A DNA stretch of 41,374 nt. It comes from CAYHBS01 sp964360995 (GTDB taxonomy: Bacteria; Patescibacteriota; Minisyncoccia; Ryanbacterales; HO2-45-13). The notes under the pieces were generated by a model. It had not been told where the DNA came from and made no database searches. It worked only from the letters and a program-made list of their open reading frames with translations. Shown here in pieces: positions 28,269 through 37,144 of this stretch. The translations under genes and the position numbers were made by a program. Location: the NCBI GenBank assembly GCA_964360995.1, contig CAYHYZ010000005.1, forward strand, positions 1-41,374. Direction: 5' to 3'. The first letter of the stretch is position 1, and each line of letters starts with the position of its first letter.

Positions 28269-30761
28269 ATGAAACGAATATTTCGAATTGCTAAAAAACA
28301 TCCCGCATTGTCCGTCGCCGTTGCTACGGCGACTTTACTGCTCATCGGAATGATTGCATTTATGCTGTTGTTCTATTTTATTGCGATCCCGAATATTGAA
28401 AGCCTTGCGGAAAGAGAGGTGGTGGAATCCACAAAAATATATGATCGCACCGGGCAAATTTTACTTTGGGAGCTGCACGGCGAGGAGCGCCGCACAGTAG
28501 TACCTTTTGAGGAAATTGGGAGAAATATAAAAAATGCAACAGTCGCAATTGAGGACGCGGACTTTTACTCTCACCCCGGCGTAGATATCCGTGGGATTCT
28601 TCGCGCACTGATCGTTGATGTGCTCTCTGGAGAGATTAAACAAGGAGGGTCAACTATCACACAGCAATTGGTAAAATATGCACTACTCAACCCCAGACAG
28701 ACCATAACGAGAAAAATTAAAGAAGCAATCATCGCCCTGAAACTTGAGACGGTGTATGCAAAAGACGAGATTCTTAACTTATACCTTAATGAGATCCCGT
28801 ACGGATCAAATGCATATGGAGTTGAATCCGCCGCGGAAACTTTTTTTGGAAAGCATGCGTCGGAACTCTCACTTGCTCAGTCAGCATATATTGCCGCTAT
28901 CGCGAACGCCCCCACTCGGTACTCTCCGTATGGGAACAACCGTGATTTACTTGAGGATCGAAAAAATTTGGTGCTCTCACGCATGAAAGACCTTAACTAC
29001 ATCACGGAAGAAGAGTTTAATTTGGGTATGAACGAATCTGTGACGTTTCTTGCTCCTTCTTCTCGGGGTATCCGCGCCCCACACTTTGTGATGTATGTGC
29101 GCTCACTCCTTGAAGAACAATTCCCGGAACTCGATGTAGAGCGGCAAGGATATAAAATTATCACGTCACTCGATGTTGATATGCAGACGAAGGGAGAGGA
29201 GGTGGTGAAAAAATATGCCGAGTCAAATACGAAGAATTTTAATGCGACCAATGCGGGCCTTGTTGCGTTAGAACCAAAAACTGGACACATTCTCGCGATG
29301 ATTGGATCTCGGGATTACTTTGACATTGAGCATGATGGGAACTACAACGTCACGCTCGCTAAACGCCAACCTGGATCTTCATTTAAACCTATTGTGTATG
29401 CGGCCGCATTCGAGAAAGGATATACCCCGGAGACAGTCGTTTTTGACCTGCAGACGGAATTTTCTACCACCAACACATCCTCCTACATGCCATCAAATTA
29501 CGACCTGAAATTCCGTGGCCCCATGATGCTCCGTGACGCACTCGCACAATCTATTAACATCCCTGCAGTAAAGATGCTCTATCTCACGGGCATGAATACT
29601 ACGCTCACGCTCGCGCGAAAAATGGGAATCTCCACGCTGACCGACCCTAGTCGGTTTGGGCTCTCCCTCGTACTTGGTGGGGGTGAGGTGATGCCAATTG
29701 AACTCACCAACGCATACGCCACATTCGCAAATAATTGTTTTTACACACCACATTCCGCAATTTTGAAAATTGAAACGAATATTGGATCGGTTGTATATGA
29801 GTATGAGCCTATGAGTACTCCTGTGCTCCAACCCACGACCGTTGCCGCGATATCAAGTATTCTTTCAGATAACAAAGCGCGCACGCCAATGTTTGGTGCG
29901 CAATCTCCTCTCTACTTTTCCTCAGGAGAGGTTGCGGTAAAAACAGGAACATCAAATGATTTTCGAGACTCATGGGCCGTTGGATATAGTAGTGGTGTAG
30001 TAGTGGGCACGTGGGCGGGAAATAATGATAATTCTCCAGTGGTAAAACAGGTGGCAGGATTCATCGTCGCCCCTCTCTGGAGAGAATATATGGACTACGC
30101 GCTCACGAAATACCCACACGAACCATTCACTACGTACACTCCTGACGCCACTATTTCAAAACCAATCCTGAAAGGGGAGTGGAAGGGATCGCGTACCTAC
30201 ACCATCGATCGGATATCGGGGAAAATTGCGACTGAATTTACCCCTCAGGATGTTCGTGAAGAACGTATTATTCAGGAGATACATGATATTCTGCATTGGG
30301 TTGATAAAGATGACCCGAGAGGACCTATTCCAGATCGCCCCGACGGAGACGCTCAATATCAAAATTGGGAAGCGCCCGTGAGTATTTGGATGACAACACA
30401 GGGAATTACCAACAACACCACAATCCCCACAGAAACAGATACGGTGCATTTACCTGAGTATCAACCAAAGGGAGTTTTGCAAAATATCCCCACGGAACCT
30501 GTGGTGGGCGGATCCACACTTACTCTTACACTTCACACCACTTCAAAATATCCCATTAAACATATGGATATATTCTTTGATGGTAATTTTGTAAAATCAC
30601 AAACGAATAACTTCACTGCTATTTCATTGGAAATTCCCATAAGAAGTGTTGGTGAGAATCCTACGGAAACTCTCAAGAGTGACCTCTTAATTTACATCTA
30701 CGACACTATGGAAAATCGGGGGTTCGTTGCGGCACCTATCCTAGTCGCACCTCCACGATAA
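28269..30761 (+). CDS. Class A penicillin-binding protein (PBP1A-like)
   Basis: This bifunctional enzyme polymerises and crosslinks peptidoglycan outside the membrane. The 830 residues contain a cytoplasmic basic tail, one transmembrane helix (about 13-40), a GT51 transglycosylase domain with the catalytic Glu95 in VAIEDADFYSHPGVD and GGSTITQQLVK, and a transpeptidase domain with SSFKP (Ser about 370), SIN in LAQSINIPAVK and KTGTS. The C-terminal part (about 670-830) is a beta-rich extension, perhaps an Ig-like fold. Its 3' end overlaps the convergent DciA-like gene by 26 nt, with no terminator between them. Confidence 0.95.
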   Translation: MKRIFRIAKKHPALSVAVATATLLLIGMIAFMLLFYFIAIPNIESLAEREVVESTKIYDRTGQILLWELHGEERRTVVPFEEIGRNIKNATVAIEDADFYSHPGVDIRGILRALIVDVLSGEIKQGGSTITQQLVKYALLNPRQTITRKIKEAIIALKLETVYAKDEILNLYLNEIPYGSNAYGVESAAETFFGKHASELSLAQSAYIAAIANAPTRYSPYGNNRDLLEDRKNLVLSRMKDLNYITEEEFNLGMNESVTFLAPSSRGIRAPHFVMYVRSLLEEQFPELDVERQGYKIITSLDVDMQTKGEEVVKKYAESNTKNFNATNAGLVALEPKTGHILAMIGSRDYFDIEHDGNYNVTLAKRQPGSSFKPIVYAAAFEKGYTPETVVFDLQTEFSTTNTSSYMPSNYDLKFRGPMMLRDALAQSINIPAVKMLYLTGMNTTLTLARKMGISTLTDPSRFGLSLVLGGGEVMPIELTNAYATFANNCFYTPHSAILKIETNIGSVVYEYEPMSTPVLQPTTVAAISSILSDNKARTPMFGAQSPLYFSSGEVAVKTGTSNDFRDSWAVGYSSGVVVGTWAGNNDNSPVVKQVAGFIVAPLWREYMDYALTKYPHEPFTTYTPDATISKPILKGEWKGSRTYTIDRISGKIATEFTPQDVREERIIQEIHDILHWVDKDDPRGPIPDRPDGDAQYQNWEAPVSIWMTTQGITNNTTIPTETDTVHLPEYQPKGVLQNIPTEPVVGGSTLTLTLHTTSKYPIKHMDIFFDGNFVKSQTNNFTAISLEIPIRSVGENPTETLKSDLLIYIYDTMENRGFVAAPILVAPPR

Positions 30762-31020
30762 CTCCTCCGGTGCGGCGCCGTATCTCTTGATCGATGTGTG
30801 TTTTTTGTTTTGTGAGTATGTGCCGCTCCCCTCCTGATAGTCCCCGTATTACCACGCAACCTTTCTGTAGTGTAATCACCCGAGACTCCATAGAAATGGA
30901 AATTTTTTTTTCTTGAAAGATATTTGTCAGTGCTTGGGAAATAAATACTGGATCAGACCCTTGTACGCGCGCAAGGGTGCTTTTATATTTTCTAAAATAC
31001 ATCTCAAACGACTGAAACAT
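30736..31020 (-). CDS. Small DUF721/DciA-like protein downstream of dnaN
   Basis: The 94-residue product begins MFQSFEMYFRKYKSTLARVQ and has a mixed alpha/beta pattern ending GGVIVEVRLG. Its place directly after dnaN (its ATG overlaps the dnaN stop by one base) and its size suggest a DUF721/DciA-type helicase-loading factor, but motif support is thin. DciA loads DnaB in most bacteria lacking DnaC. An alternative is an unrelated CPR replication-linked protein. Its 3' end overlaps the end of the penicillin-binding protein gene. Confidence 0.5.
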   Translation of the reverse strand: MFQSFEMYFRKYKSTLARVQGSDPVFISQALTNIFQEKKISISMESRVITLQKGCVVIRGLSGGERHILTKQKTHIDQEIRRRTGGVIVEVRLG

Positions 31021-32132
31021 TATTCTCGAATACCACGCATTGGCATAATAAGGTGTCGGTGTGTTCCGGTGCTATTTTTCATAAGCACCGCGTCTTTTCC
31101 TTTATTTGCCCCAATAAACACCTCCTGCTCAGTGAATGTTTGTAGAGCATCAGAAAGATATTTCCAATTCAATGTAATGTTCACCCCTTCACCAGTAATA
31201 TGCGCTGGGAGCACCGCGTGGTATTGGCCCACCTCCTGACTCTCTGATGTGAGAGTGATTCCTTCTCCAACTTTTAGTGATAAATACACATCATGTAGTT
31301 TTCCGGAAAATAGTTTTGCTTGTTTAATATGTTGAAATAATTTTTGCCTATCCACCACACACTCCGTGGTAAATTGTTTTGGGATTATCTCCTCATACGC
31401 GGGGAATGTCCCATCGATGAGTCGGGAATAAATTGTGGTATCTTTTGATCGTATAATCACGCCTTGTGGTGAGAAATGGAGATCAATCATTTCATCTGTG
31501 GTGTCTCTAAAAATTCTTACACACTCCTCTACCACCCCAACAGGGATCATAAATTGCTGTGTGCGCTCTGTGGTAGTGAATTCCCCTGGAGCAATACGCA
31601 CCTCTGAAAGGCGAAAACTGTCGGTAGATACACATGTTAAATCTTGTCGCACACGAAACAATACCGATCCCAACTCCTGTCGAATATTAAATGGGGAGGC
31701 AGATACAATCACACGGCCCATTGCATCAATAAATAATGATCGGTGCACGGAAATCACCGCTACATCTCGTTGTACAGGAAATGGTGGAAATTCGTCTGCT
31801 GATAGTGCTTGAAATTTTGTTTGTTGATTATTCACATCAATTGAGAGTTGGTGCGCACTCACACCAATAATCAACATCTCTGCATTTTCAATGTTTAGCA
31901 AAAAAGATGAAAATACTTTCGCTGGGATTGCCACTGATCCATTCTTTCCACTTGGACAGGAAAATTTTGTCTCTACACCAATTTCAAGATTTGTTGCCGC
32001 AACTGTTACTATCCCACCACTATAAGTTACTAAAATAGAATTTAAAATTGGGACTGCTGGATTTTTCCCAACAATACGCTCAACAGAGCTTACAGATTTT
32101 TTCAGAAGTTCGGCGGGGCATTCGAATTGCAT
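31020..32132 (-). CDS. dnaN: DNA polymerase III beta sliding clamp
   Basis: The clamp encircles DNA and tethers polymerases. The 370-residue protein has the three-domain beta fold, with recognisable blocks MQFECPAELLKKSVSSVERI, PILNSILV, TFPAYEEIIPKQF, QAKLFSGKLHDVYL and the C-terminal LIMPMRG. Length is normal. A TATATT hexamer six bases before the ATG predicts a leaderless mRNA separate from dnaA. The dnaA-dnaN order with an AT-rich gap is the classical origin arrangement. Confidence 0.95.
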   Translation of the reverse strand: MQFECPAELLKKSVSSVERIVGKNPAVPILNSILVTYSGGIVTVAATNLEIGVETKFSCPSGKNGSVAIPAKVFSSFLLNIENAEMLIIGVSAHQLSIDVNNQQTKFQALSADEFPPFPVQRDVAVISVHRSLFIDAMGRVIVSASPFNIRQELGSVLFRVRQDLTCVSTDSFRLSEVRIAPGEFTTTERTQQFMIPVGVVEECVRIFRDTTDEMIDLHFSPQGVIIRSKDTTIYSRLIDGTFPAYEEIIPKQFTTECVVDRQKLFQHIKQAKLFSGKLHDVYLSLKVGEGITLTSESQEVGQYHAVLPAHITGEGVNITLNWKYLSDALQTFTEQEVFIGANKGKDAVLMKNSTGTHRHLIMPMRGIRE

Positions 32133-32138
32133 AGTAAT

Positions 32139-32317
32139 AATATAATTATTCTTTATTAAATACTTATTACTATTATTAGCTGCGTGCGCATGTGGGGAAG
32201 TGTGTAATATTATTGCGCTGCAATGGAATTTTCATCTTTAAATAATAGGTATGGTACGGATAAGGTGTGGATGAATGTGGGAAGAATTTACTAGGAGTGT
32301 GTTGTTAGGTGATTTTT
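32139..32317. other. AT-rich dnaA-dnaN gap, candidate replication origin
   Basis: The 185-nt gap between dnaA and dnaN carries no gene. It is very A/T-rich near dnaN (AATAATATAATTATT type sequence), has the dnaN -10 (TATATT, minus, 32139-32144), and contains a DnaA box-like TGTGGATGA (32266-32274, one mismatch to consensus) plus weaker TGTGGG repeats near it. An unwinding element beside DnaA boxes is consistent with oriC. Confidence 0.5.
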
Positions 32318-33694
32318 CTAAGAAGTTTTATACAGTTTCTCCCGGATGAGTCGTATTTCTTCCACAAGTTTTCCATTCTTTTTTAAGTCAGTGGTGATCT
32401 TATCATGCGCATGTAATGCGGTAGTGTGGTCTCTTCCACCAAGCTTTTGTCCGATATACGGATATGATCCATGAAAATCTTCACGTAATAAATACATTGC
32501 GATTTGGCGTGGTTTTACCACTTCCCTCTTTCTACTTCGCGCAAATAAATCCTTTTCTTCAATACCAAAAAATTCAGCCACAGTCTTGAGAATTTGAGAG
32601 GTGGTCACTACCCGCTGGGCTTGCATATTTAATTGCTCCAGAGTCTGTTTTGCTTCATCTATTGTGAGAGGTTGAGAGCGGATGCGTGTTTTTGCAATGA
32701 GTATATTTAACGCTCCCTCTAATTCACGAATGTTTTGTTGAATTAACGAAGCGATAAATTCCAATACTTCATCTGGTGGTACGTAATGCTTCTCAATTGC
32801 CTTTGCTTTTAAGATTGCAAGTCGAGACTCATACTCTGGTTGCCCAATATCTACAATAAGCCCCGCCTCAAAACGAGAACGGAGGCGCGCCTCAAGATTT
32901 GGGATGATTTGTGGGGGCTTATCTGATGAAAATACAATTTGTTTCCCAGACTCATAGAGTACATTAAATGTATGAAAAAACTCCTCCTCCGTTTTATTTT
33001 TTCCTGCAATAAATTGAATATCATCAATAATAAGGAGGTCAACCGCGCGATATTTTTCTTTAAAAGCTCCGAGTGGTTCACGATTTTGAATGAGCGTGAT
33101 GAGCTCATTCATGAATTTTTCAGAGGTGAGATATAAAATTCGGTAATTCGGATGTATTTTCTTTACCTCATTTCCAATTGCTTGGAGGAGATGGGTTTTT
33201 CCAAGTCCTACCCCACCATACACAAAGAAAGGGTTGTAGAGAGTTCCCATGCTCTTCGTGATAGAGAGGGCTGCGGCGTGCGCCAATTCATTAAACGAGC
33301 CAACGATAAAACTATCGAAAGTATATTTGGGATTTAAATTTGTTTCCCGATCGACCGAAAACTCCTTAAATTCCAACTGTTCGTGCCGCTCCTCGATTGG
33401 TTGGTCGATTTTTTTCTGTAAACGCTGATTGTGTAGTAGCGAGCTAATAGTGTAGTGCACTGCACGCACCGCATCTGTTTGATCTCGGAGCGCCTTGACA
33501 ATTGATCGATGATATTTTCTTTCTAACCACTCTTTAGCGAATGCATTGGGTACTGCGATGAGCGCGGTGCCGTCTTGGATGCCTTGTAAAGTGGTGTTTT
33601 GAAACCACGTTGCGAAATTTGCTTTAGATGTTTCTAATTCCATCTGAGTCAGAACTTTCTGCCACAGTTCTTGATGATTGATGGGTTGCTGCAT
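32318..33694 (-). CDS. dnaA: Chromosomal replication initiator DnaA
   Basis: DnaA binds DnaA boxes and melts the origin. The 458 residues show domain I (about 1-85, with ETSKANFATWFQNT), a short linker, the AAA+ domain III with Walker A YGGVGLGKTHLL (about 159-170), Walker B LLIIDDIQFIAG and the Arg finger region LRSRFEAGL, and domain IV with the signature GGRDHTTALHAHDKI. Length is normal. It is preceded by a clear TTGTGG-N17-TATACA promoter and is divergent from rpmH. Confidence 0.97.
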   Translation of the reverse strand: MQQPINHQELWQKVLTQMELETSKANFATWFQNTTLQGIQDGTALIAVPNAFAKEWLERKYHRSIVKALRDQTDAVRAVHYTISSLLHNQRLQKKIDQPIEERHEQLEFKEFSVDRETNLNPKYTFDSFIVGSFNELAHAAALSITKSMGTLYNPFFVYGGVGLGKTHLLQAIGNEVKKIHPNYRILYLTSEKFMNELITLIQNREPLGAFKEKYRAVDLLIIDDIQFIAGKNKTEEEFFHTFNVLYESGKQIVFSSDKPPQIIPNLEARLRSRFEAGLIVDIGQPEYESRLAILKAKAIEKHYVPPDEVLEFIASLIQQNIRELEGALNILIAKTRIRSQPLTIDEAKQTLEQLNMQAQRVVTTSQILKTVAEFFGIEEKDLFARSRKREVVKPRQIAMYLLREDFHGSYPYIGQKLGGRDHTTALHAHDKITTDLKKNGKLVEEIRLIREKLYKTS

Positions 33695-33726
33695 AGGTGG
33701 GTGTAGTTATGTTTTACTCCAGTTCC

Positions 33727-33755
33727 TGTATAGTGTGCAACAACGCACGCCACAA
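33727..33755 (-). promoter_or_regulatory. dnaA promoter
   Basis: Minus strand TTGTGG (33750-33755), 17-base spacer, TATACA (33727-33732). Start near 33720; leader about 26 nt without a strong Shine-Dalgarno. Confidence 0.7.
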
Positions 33756-33783
33756 CGCAAAAAACCACTTTACCCGCTAAGTG

Positions 33784-33813
33784 TTTACAAGGTGTGTATG
33801 ACATGTGTATAAT
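33784..33813 (+). promoter_or_regulatory. rpmH operon promoter
   Basis: TTTACA (33784-33789), 18-base spacer, extended -10 TGTTATAAT-like TATAAT at 33808-33813. Start near 33820, leader about eight bases. Confidence 0.75.
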
Positions 33814-33827
33814 GATTTTTACTAGTT

Positions 33828-33962
33828 ATGTCAGTCACCTACCAACCAAAAAAACGAAAACGAAGTCGTTCTCACGGCTTTTTAAAGCGCAGTCGGACCA
33901 CGAGCGGTATTAATGTGATCAAGCGCCGCAGACAGAAAGGACGAAAACGCCTTACCGTTTAA
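33828..33962 (+). CDS. rpmH: 50S ribosomal protein L34
   Basis: A 44-residue, highly basic protein: TYQPKKRKRSRSHGFLKR, then an INVIKRRRQKGRKRL tail, matches L34 along its whole length. It is short, so many gene finders would miss it. It sits at the conserved place between divergent dnaA and rnpA and leads the rpmH-rnpA-yidC-jag operon. Confidence 0.95.
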   Translation: MSVTYQPKKRKRSRSHGFLKRSRTTSGINVIKRRRQKGRKRLTV

Positions 33963-33972
33963 CAACTATTGA

Positions 33973-34311
33973 ATGCTGCCGCGTACGCAGCGACTTCGGA
34001 GAACTGAAGACATTCAAAGAGCCATGACATCCGGGGTGCGGAGTCACGGTAATTTTCTTATAGGCCACATCTTAAGGACAACGCGCCCCGATGCGCGATT
34101 TTGTGTGGTCGTGTCTGCGCAAATTTCAAAACGTGCGGTGGTGAGAAATAAAAATCGCAGAAGAATTTCTGAAGCACTGCGAACAAAAATTGTTCCAAAT
34201 GTTCAATCAGGGTATGATGTCGTTATTCGACTCAAAAAGGATGCTAGCGACATTTCCCACCCAGAACTTCTCGCTGACCTACGGCGCTGTCTTGTAAAAA
34301 TCATTCCATGA
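33973..34311 (+). CDS. rnpA: Ribonuclease P protein component
   Basis: RnpA helps the RNase P RNA bind pre-tRNA. The 112-residue basic protein has the N-terminal MLPRTQRLRRTEDIQRAM, and the RNR-type signature ISKRAVVRNKNRRRISEALR. Length is normal. It starts ten bases after rpmH and overlaps yidC by four (ATGA). The RNase P RNA itself is not in the window. Confidence 0.95.
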   Translation: MLPRTQRLRRTEDIQRAMTSGVRSHGNFLIGHILRTTRPDARFCVVVSAQISKRAVVRNKNRRRISEALRTKIVPNVQSGYDVVIRLKKDASDISHPELLADLRRCLVKIIP

Positions 34312-35096
34312 AATATCTCTATTCCACGATCGTCTATCAACCCCTTCTCAACGCCATCATCGCGCTCACTACTATTGTCCCCGGGCATAGCCTAGGATGG
34401 GCGGTCATCATTATGACTATATGTGTGCGGATGGTACTTTTTCCACTACAGCACCGTGCAACCAAGGTGCAGGAAGTGTTAAAGCATTTAGAACCCCATC
34501 TGAGTGAGTTAAAGGAGAAACACAAGGATGATAGAGAGGAGCTTGCGCGAAAAACACTTGAGCTCTATCGAAAGCATGGCATTAATCCATTCGCGTCACT
34601 TTTGCTGTTTGTGGTACAACTCCCTATTCTTATTGCGCTATTTAAAATTTTTCAACACGGACTCATTGGTGATATTTCAGGACAACTCTATAGTTTTGTG
34701 CCTCATCCGGAGGTGCTGAATATGATATTTTTTGGTATTGATCTTTCCCGTCCATTTATTCCGCTCGCGATTATTGCGGCAGTGACACAATTTGTGCAGG
34801 TGAAGCTTATGCTCACCAAACAGAAGAAAAAAGAGGGGGCAACCCCACAAACTGGATTTGGCGCAGAGTTTCAACGTGCGATGCAAGTACAAATGCCATA
34901 TATTATTCCATTGATGGTTGGTTTTATTGGCGCAAAATTTGCCGCAGCACTCCCACTGTATTGGACAGTGATGAATGTGCTTGCTATAGTGCACGAAGGA
35001 ATCGTGCGTAAACGCGCAGCCTCCATGAGTTATGAACCAGGAAGCGAACAACACATCACTCACAGCGGCGGCGCGGCACCTCGCAATGCTGCTTAA
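34308..35096 (+). CDS. yidC: Membrane protein insertase YidC/OxaI
   Basis: YidC inserts proteins into the cytoplasmic membrane. This 262-residue form lacks the large external domain of Gram-negative YidC, resembling the OxaI/SpoIIIJ type. It has the groove arginine in IMTICVRMVLFPLQHRATK, a cytoplasmic helical hairpin (LEPHLSELKEKHKDDREELA), and helices around LLLFVVQLPILIALFKIF, MQMPYIIPLMVGF-like and LPLYWTVMNVLAI. Four or five transmembrane segments are expected. The 3' end overlaps jag by 65 nt. Confidence 0.95.
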   Translation: MKYLYSTIVYQPLLNAIIALTTIVPGHSLGWAVIIMTICVRMVLFPLQHRATKVQEVLKHLEPHLSELKEKHKDDREELARKTLELYRKHGINPFASLLLFVVQLPILIALFKIFQHGLIGDISGQLYSFVPHPEVLNMIFFGIDLSRPFIPLAIIAAVTQFVQVKLMLTKQKKKEGATPQTGFGAEFQRAMQVQMPYIIPLMVGFIGAKFAAALPLYWTVMNVLAIVHEGIVRKRAASMSYEPGSEQHITHSGGAAPRNAA

Positions 35097-35502
35097 ATTA
35101 ATGGGCATTGCCGGAACTATTGAAGAAGGAGTAGTCGGAGACACTTTGACCATTACTATTCGCACCCCAGAACCGGGTGTGCTTATTGGTGAAGATGGCG
35201 CGCGCTTGCAGGCATTAAATCACGTCATTCGCCGCATGATCGAGCACGAATTGGGGCATGAGCGATCACAGATTCTGGTAGATGTGAATGATTACCGCCG
35301 GAAGCAATTTGAAGAGCTTCGCGATCAAGCGCGCATGGGAGCGCAGCGAGTGCGATATTTTAAAAAAGAAGTGACGCTCTCACCCATGACTGCGTTTGAG
35401 CGGCGCATCGTACACGTTGCGCTACAAGAGTATCCCGATATTACCACCGAGTCACACGGGGAAGGACCAACGAGATGTGTGGTGATTCGCCCCTACCCGT
35501 AA
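35032..35502 (+). CDS. jag: Jag/KhpB-like RNA-binding protein
   Basis: This 156-residue protein has a KH domain (TITIRTPEPGVLIGEDGARL, with the GxxG-type IGEDG) and an R3H domain (MTAFERRIVHVALQEYPDIT with the R-x3-H core), as in Jag/KhpB, an RNA-binding partner linked to cell division control. The Jag_N domain is absent. ATG 35032 lies inside yidC; conserved sequence starts soon after, so the start could be slightly later. Confidence 0.9.
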   Translation: MNQEANNTSLTAAARHLAMLLKLMGIAGTIEEGVVGDTLTITIRTPEPGVLIGEDGARLQALNHVIRRMIEHELGHERSQILVDVNDYRRKQFEELRDQARMGAQRVRYFKKEVTLSPMTAFERRIVHVALQEYPDITTESHGEGPTRCVVIRPYP

Positions 35503-35510
35503 GGTGCGCA

Positions 35511-36674
35511 CTATTTTTGTAGTACAAGACTCCACAACGAGGAGTCGTTTTTATTTACAAATAGGAGCGCGCTGTCATCTGGAGCGACGGCGAGTTCAAT
35601 TGCGTCATAATTTCCTTCGGAGACGATGCGTACTTCCCCCGTGCGGAAGTTCCAGCGCGTTATTCGATCCTCAAAGTGGTGTTCACCACGTAGCCACGCG
35701 TCATAGATTTGTTTTGTGATTGATGACGGAACGCCGCAATATATAATTGATGTGTCCGTGCGTGCCCAGACGCATTTTTCAGGGTACGTTGTAAATGGCG
35801 CGATAGTGATGCGGTCTTTTGTAGAGGTTGCCTTCGTGTCTAATAGGTAGAGCGTAGGCATGTCGGAGATAGTCTCTGCCGCACTGTAGAGCACATATCT
35901 CCCCGATGAGTGTTCGAGTATTGAAAGTTGATACGATGCGGGTGTAAGGGGGGTATATGAGCCACCTGAGAGCACCCACGCAAGACTTTCTACAAATGCT
36001 GATCCAGGATTTCGCACTATGGGGCGCGCCACAACATCCCATGATAAGAGTAGTTGCGACTGTGGGTGCGAAGCGAGTGTCGTTGGCTTAGTGCCATTAG
36101 GGAGGGCGGTCGCGATCACCGATCCATCGTCAGTTTGTTTTGCAAACGCGACTCGGAGCCCATCAGGAGAGACTGCAGCGAATGCCGTGGTTTCCGGGAG
36201 CCTTGTTACCTGTGAGCTCGATGAAGTAAAAGAAATATGTGCGAAGTCTGGAGTATTATTTTGTGTAGAAAATGTGACGAGCGCAGCAGAGCCGTTGTTC
36301 GCCCAATCAACAACATATGCATTATCTAGGCGTGTATCTGAAAGCGCGATCGCTACCCCTCCCGTGAGCGGTCTTTCATATACAAGACCGCTCGCGCGTT
36401 CAATGTATCTCACGGTATTACTATTTGGCGCGAACATCCCACTAATGACATTTTTAGCTATCTCCCGGGATGCCTCTTCTCCTTCTGTGATAATTGTTCC
36501 TTCAGGCGTAAGGTCGGTTCCGGGAGTTTCTTGGCGTGGGTCACTATTTGGCAATTCCCCGCCGATCAACTCACCACCACTACGCTGATTGAGATACCAC
36601 ACAAGCGCAATAATACCTATAAGTAATAGGACAAATGCGATCACGACATACAGTTTTTTTCGAGAAGAATCCAT
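35511..36674 (-). CDS. Membrane-anchored beta-propeller-like protein
   Basis: This 387-residue protein has a basic start, one transmembrane helix (about residues 8-28) and an extracellular region. The linker (about 30-70) is Gly/Pro/Glu-rich. The rest has repeated strands and TolB/WD40-like blocks such as AAVSPDGLRVAFAKQ and LAVAPDDSALLFVNK, suggesting a propeller. Such proteins commonly sit at the end of CPR type IV secretion operons. It follows the pilin-like gene by nine bases. Exact partner and ligand are unknown. Confidence 0.7.
   Translation of the reverse strand: MDSSRKKLYVVIAFVLLLIGIIALVWYLNQRSGGELIGGELPNSDPRQETPGTDLTPEGTIITEGEEASREIAKNVISGMFAPNSNTVRYIERASGLVYERPLTGGVAIALSDTRLDNAYVVDWANNGSAALVTFSTQNNTPDFAHISFTSSSSQVTRLPETTAFAAVSPDGLRVAFAKQTDDGSVIATALPNGTKPTTLASHPQSQLLLSWDVVARPIVRNPGSAFVESLAWVLSGGSYTPLTPASYQLSILEHSSGRYVLYSAAETISDMPTLYLLDTKATSTKDRITIAPFTTYPEKCVWARTDTSIIYCGVPSSITKQIYDAWLRGEHHFEDRITRWNFRTGEVRIVSEGNYDAIELAVAPDDSALLFVNKNDSSLWSLVLQK
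35528..35553 (+). terminator. jag operon terminator inside the opposite gene
   Basis: GACTCC (35528-35533) pairs with GGAGTC (35541-35546), followed by GTTTTTA. It lies within the last codons of the minus-strand gene 35511-36674. Confidence 0.7.
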
Positions 36675-36683
36675 AGATATTTA

Positions 36684-37142
36684 TTATGGTGTTTGACCAG
36701 CCCCGCCATCGTTAGTTCCAGAAGATCCAGTCCCTGGGGTCTTTATAGGATCAATTTTTAAATTTAATTTTAAGAATGAATTTCCACCAAGTGTGGTTAA
36801 AATCAGCACCGCGCCAATAATGATCAGAAATCCATACGCAACCCTTGTCATACGACTCTTCGCGGCCCCAGCGGCGCTTTGATTTCCTCCAGCAGTAATG
36901 TACTGCACGCCGCTGTATACGAGCATCACAAGTCCAAATCCCAGCGCTGCTGATAGTAATGACACATATGCAATTGTGAGATATTGCTCGAGGCTACTAA
37001 TTTCCCTCGAGGTTGACCCAGGAAGTGGCTCCGCAAGCTGATATGGAGAGGGGAAGGTTTGTGCGTTTACAAAAGATGAAAGTAATACCATTGAGCAGGC
37101 GGTGGCGAGAATGAGTAGTGGCGCGAGGCGGAGGTGTTTCAT
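36684..37142 (-). CDS. VirB2/TrbC-like pilin
   Basis: The 152-residue protein has a Sec-type signal (LAPLLILATACSMVLLSSFVNA), then two hydrophobic helices (about 58-80 and 102-123) with a short polar loop (QYITAGGNQSAAGAAKSRMT) and a Gly/Ser/Pro tail. This two-helix layout and the AGG loop fit VirB2/TrbC or the membrane protein commonly annotated as CPR 'pilin' next to VirB4. It would form the surface filament of the secretion system. It starts one to two bases after the upstream gene. Confidence 0.8.
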   Translation of the reverse strand: MKHLRLAPLLILATACSMVLLSSFVNAQTFPSPYQLAEPLPGSTSREISSLEQYLTIAYVSLLSAALGFGLVMLVYSGVQYITAGGNQSAAGAAKSRMTRVAYGFLIIIGAVLILTTLGGNSFLKLNLKIDPIKTPGTGSSGTNDGGAGQTP

Positions 37143-37144
37143 AT

